A program made the position numbers and the translations under genes. Positions 62,743 through 64,000 of a stretch of DNA of 64,000 nucleotides are shown here, one piece after another. Positions within the stretch are counted from its first letter, which is position 1; every line of letters begins with the position of its first letter. Source of the DNA: Methylorubrum sp. B1-46 (GTDB taxonomy: Bacteria > Pseudomonadota > Alphaproteobacteria > Rhizobiales > Beijerinckiaceae); the NCBI RefSeq assembly GCF_021117295.1, contig NZ_CP088247.1, positions 4,851,001-4,915,000 on the forward strand, written 5' to 3'. The notes under the pieces were generated by a model. It worked only from the letters and a program-made list of their open reading frames with translations, searched no databases and was not told the DNA's origin.

Positions 62743-64000
62743 ATGACGACGACGCCTCCCCGCTTCCAGACCTTCGACGATCCGAGCCACGCCAAGGGGC
62801 CCGAGCGGATCGAGGCCCTGCGCGCCGCCCTGCGGGAGATCGGCGCCGACGGGTTCGTGGTGCCGCGGGCCGATGAGCATCAATCCGAGTACGTGCCCGG
62901 CAACGCCGAGCGGCTCGCCTGGCTCACCGGCTTCACCGGCTCGGCCGGCCTGGCGATCGTGCTCGCCGAGGAGGCCGCCCTGTTCGTGGATGGCCGCTAC
63001 ACCCTCCAGGCACCGGAGCAAGTCGACACGGGCGCGATCTCTGTCGTGCCGCTCGCCGAAACGACGCCGGAGGCGTGGCTCGGCACGCATCTGAAGCCCG
63101 GCCAGACCCTCGCCTACGATCCCTGGCTCCACACGCCCGACGGCGTGGCCCGCTTGGAACGCGCCGCCTTGAAGGCGGGCGCGTCGCTGCGGGCCGTGCC
63201 GGACAACCTCGTCGACGCGGTCTGGGCCGGGCGGCCCCGTCCGCCGGCCGGCCGTGTGGCGGCTCATCCCGACGATCTGGCCGGCGAGACGGTGCCGGAA
63301 AAACTCGCGCGCATCCGCGCGGCGCTGGCCGAGGGCGGGATCGACACCCTCGTCATCTCCGATCCGCACAACCTCGCCTGGGCCTTCAACCTGCGCGGGG
63401 CCGACATCCCGCACACGCCGCTCGCGCTGGGTTACGCGATCGTCCCCCGCGAGGGGCGGGCCGCGCTCTACCTGACCTCGCAGGCGATCGATGCCGACCT
63501 CCGCACGGCTTTCGCACCGCTGGCCGATCTGCGCCCGCGGAGCGCCTTCGCCGAGGATCTGGCGGGTCTCTGCAAGAATGCCGCGCGGGTGCGGCTCGAT
63601 GCGGCGACGGGTGCCGCGGCGCTGAAGGATCGAGTGGAGGCGGCCGGGGGCGTCGCCGATGTCGGCGCCGATCCGATCACCGCGATGAAAGCGGTCAAGA
63701 ACGCCGCCGAGATCGCCGGTACCCGCGCCGCCCATCACCGCGACGGCCTGGCCGTGACGCGCTTCCTCGCCTGGCTCGACCGTGCCGCTGCCGAGGGCGT
63801 GAGCGAGATCGCCGCGGTCGAGGCGCTGGAGGATTTTCGCCGTGAGGGCGGGGGGCTGCGCGACGTCTCCTTCCCCACCATCTCCGGTTCGGGTCCGAAC
63901 GGGGCCATCGTCCATTACCGCGTCACCCGCGCCACCGACCGCACCGCGCAGCCGGGCGAACTGTTCCTGATCGATTCCGGCGCGCAGTACGCCGACGGTA
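62743..64000 (+). CDS. pepP: Xaa-Pro aminopeptidase (aminopeptidase P family), cut by the window edge
   Basis: Removes N-terminal residues before proline, dinuclear-metal enzyme. The 419 visible residues cover two creatinase-like N-terminal domains (LTGFTGSAGLAIVLAEEAAL then FVDGRY; DTLVISDPHNLAWAFNLRG) and the start of the pita-bread domain, including TISGSGPNGAIVHYR and the first metal ligand in LIDSGAQYADG. The large three-domain form (about 600 residues) fits. ATG at 62743. The remaining metal ligands lie beyond position 64000. Confidence 0.93.
   Translation, partial: MTTTPPRFQTFDDPSHAKGPERIEALRAALREIGADGFVVPRADEHQSEYVPGNAERLAWLTGFTGSAGLAIVLAEEAALFVDGRYTLQAPEQVDTGAISVVPLAETTPEAWLGTHLKPGQTLAYDPWLHTPDGVARLERAALKAGASLRAVPDNLVDAVWAGRPRPPAGRVAAHPDDLAGETVPEKLARIRAALAEGGIDTLVISDPHNLAWAFNLRGADIPHTPLALGYAIVPREGRAALYLTSQAIDADLRTAFAPLADLRPRSAFAEDLAGLCKNAARVRLDAATGAAALKDRVEAAGGVADVGADPITAMKAVKNAAEIAGTRAAHHRDGLAVTRFLAWLDRAAAEGVSEIAAVEALEDFRREGGGLRDVSFPTISGSGPNGAIVHYRVTRATDRTAQPGELFLIDSGAQYADG

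Overview
The window is GC-rich (roughly 70 %) and almost fully coding. It looks like the chromosome of a methylotrophic alphaproteobacterium of the Methylobacterium/Methylorubrum type (Hyphomicrobiales). The evidence is the partial gene string addB-addA, trxA, folC-accD-trpA, two MucR/Ros-type regulators, an EcfG-type sigma factor carrying a NepR-like domain, a giant GPR/RgsE-like polar growth protein, an AccD whose zinc ribbon is lost as in rhizobia, and a PQQ-dependent dehydrogenase. This assignment rests on gene content read by eye, not on a database search.

Layout. 1-1397: cardiolipin synthase (minus, cut by the edge). 1611-8179: addB-addA recombination nuclease/helicase, coupled by a GTGA overlap. 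8292-11402: PQQ sugar dehydrogenase (minus), thioredoxin (plus) and an Omp25/31-like porin (minus). 11939-16873: a minus-strand run of folC, accD, trpA, nudC and a HIT protein. 17162-20091: HD-GYP protein and DEAD-box helicase. 20407-26397: a Pro/Ala-rich membrane-anchored protein, then a MoxY-like sensor kinase, a NarL-type regulator and TenA in one run, then an amino-acid permease. 26606-31633 (minus): metallo-beta-lactamase, L,D-transpeptidase and a degenerate ABC transporter. 32082-35236: two coupled membrane proteins resembling an ActC-ActD fusion and ActF of alternative complex III, without redox subunits. 35288-37127: class II glutamine amidotransferase and the NepR-EcfG fusion. 37616-41203: MucR regulator, unknown protein, VWA protein, small membrane protein and ferredoxin. 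41514-52122: malic enzyme, Hpt protein and the 2753-residue GPR-like protein. 52375-57289: XRE-cupin regulator, thiD, thiE, an NrtR-like regulator, a small unknown gene and a second MucR paralogue. 58216-end: argC, a DUF5872-like protein under a probable EcfG promoter, modA, an Rmf/CrpP-like microprotein, prmA and pepP (cut by the edge).

Themes. Several genes point to envelope and polar growth (GPR, L,D-transpeptidase, cardiolipin synthase, porin). Others point to the alphaproteobacterial general stress response (NepR-EcfG fusion plus a GGAAC-N16-tGTT promoter). Thiamine genes are split between tenA at 24 kb and thiD/thiE at 54 kb. Three families of interspersed palindromic repeats lie between genes. 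One of them ends exactly on the stop codons of accD and argC. There is no tRNA, rRNA, CRISPR array, integrase or intact transposase that I can see.
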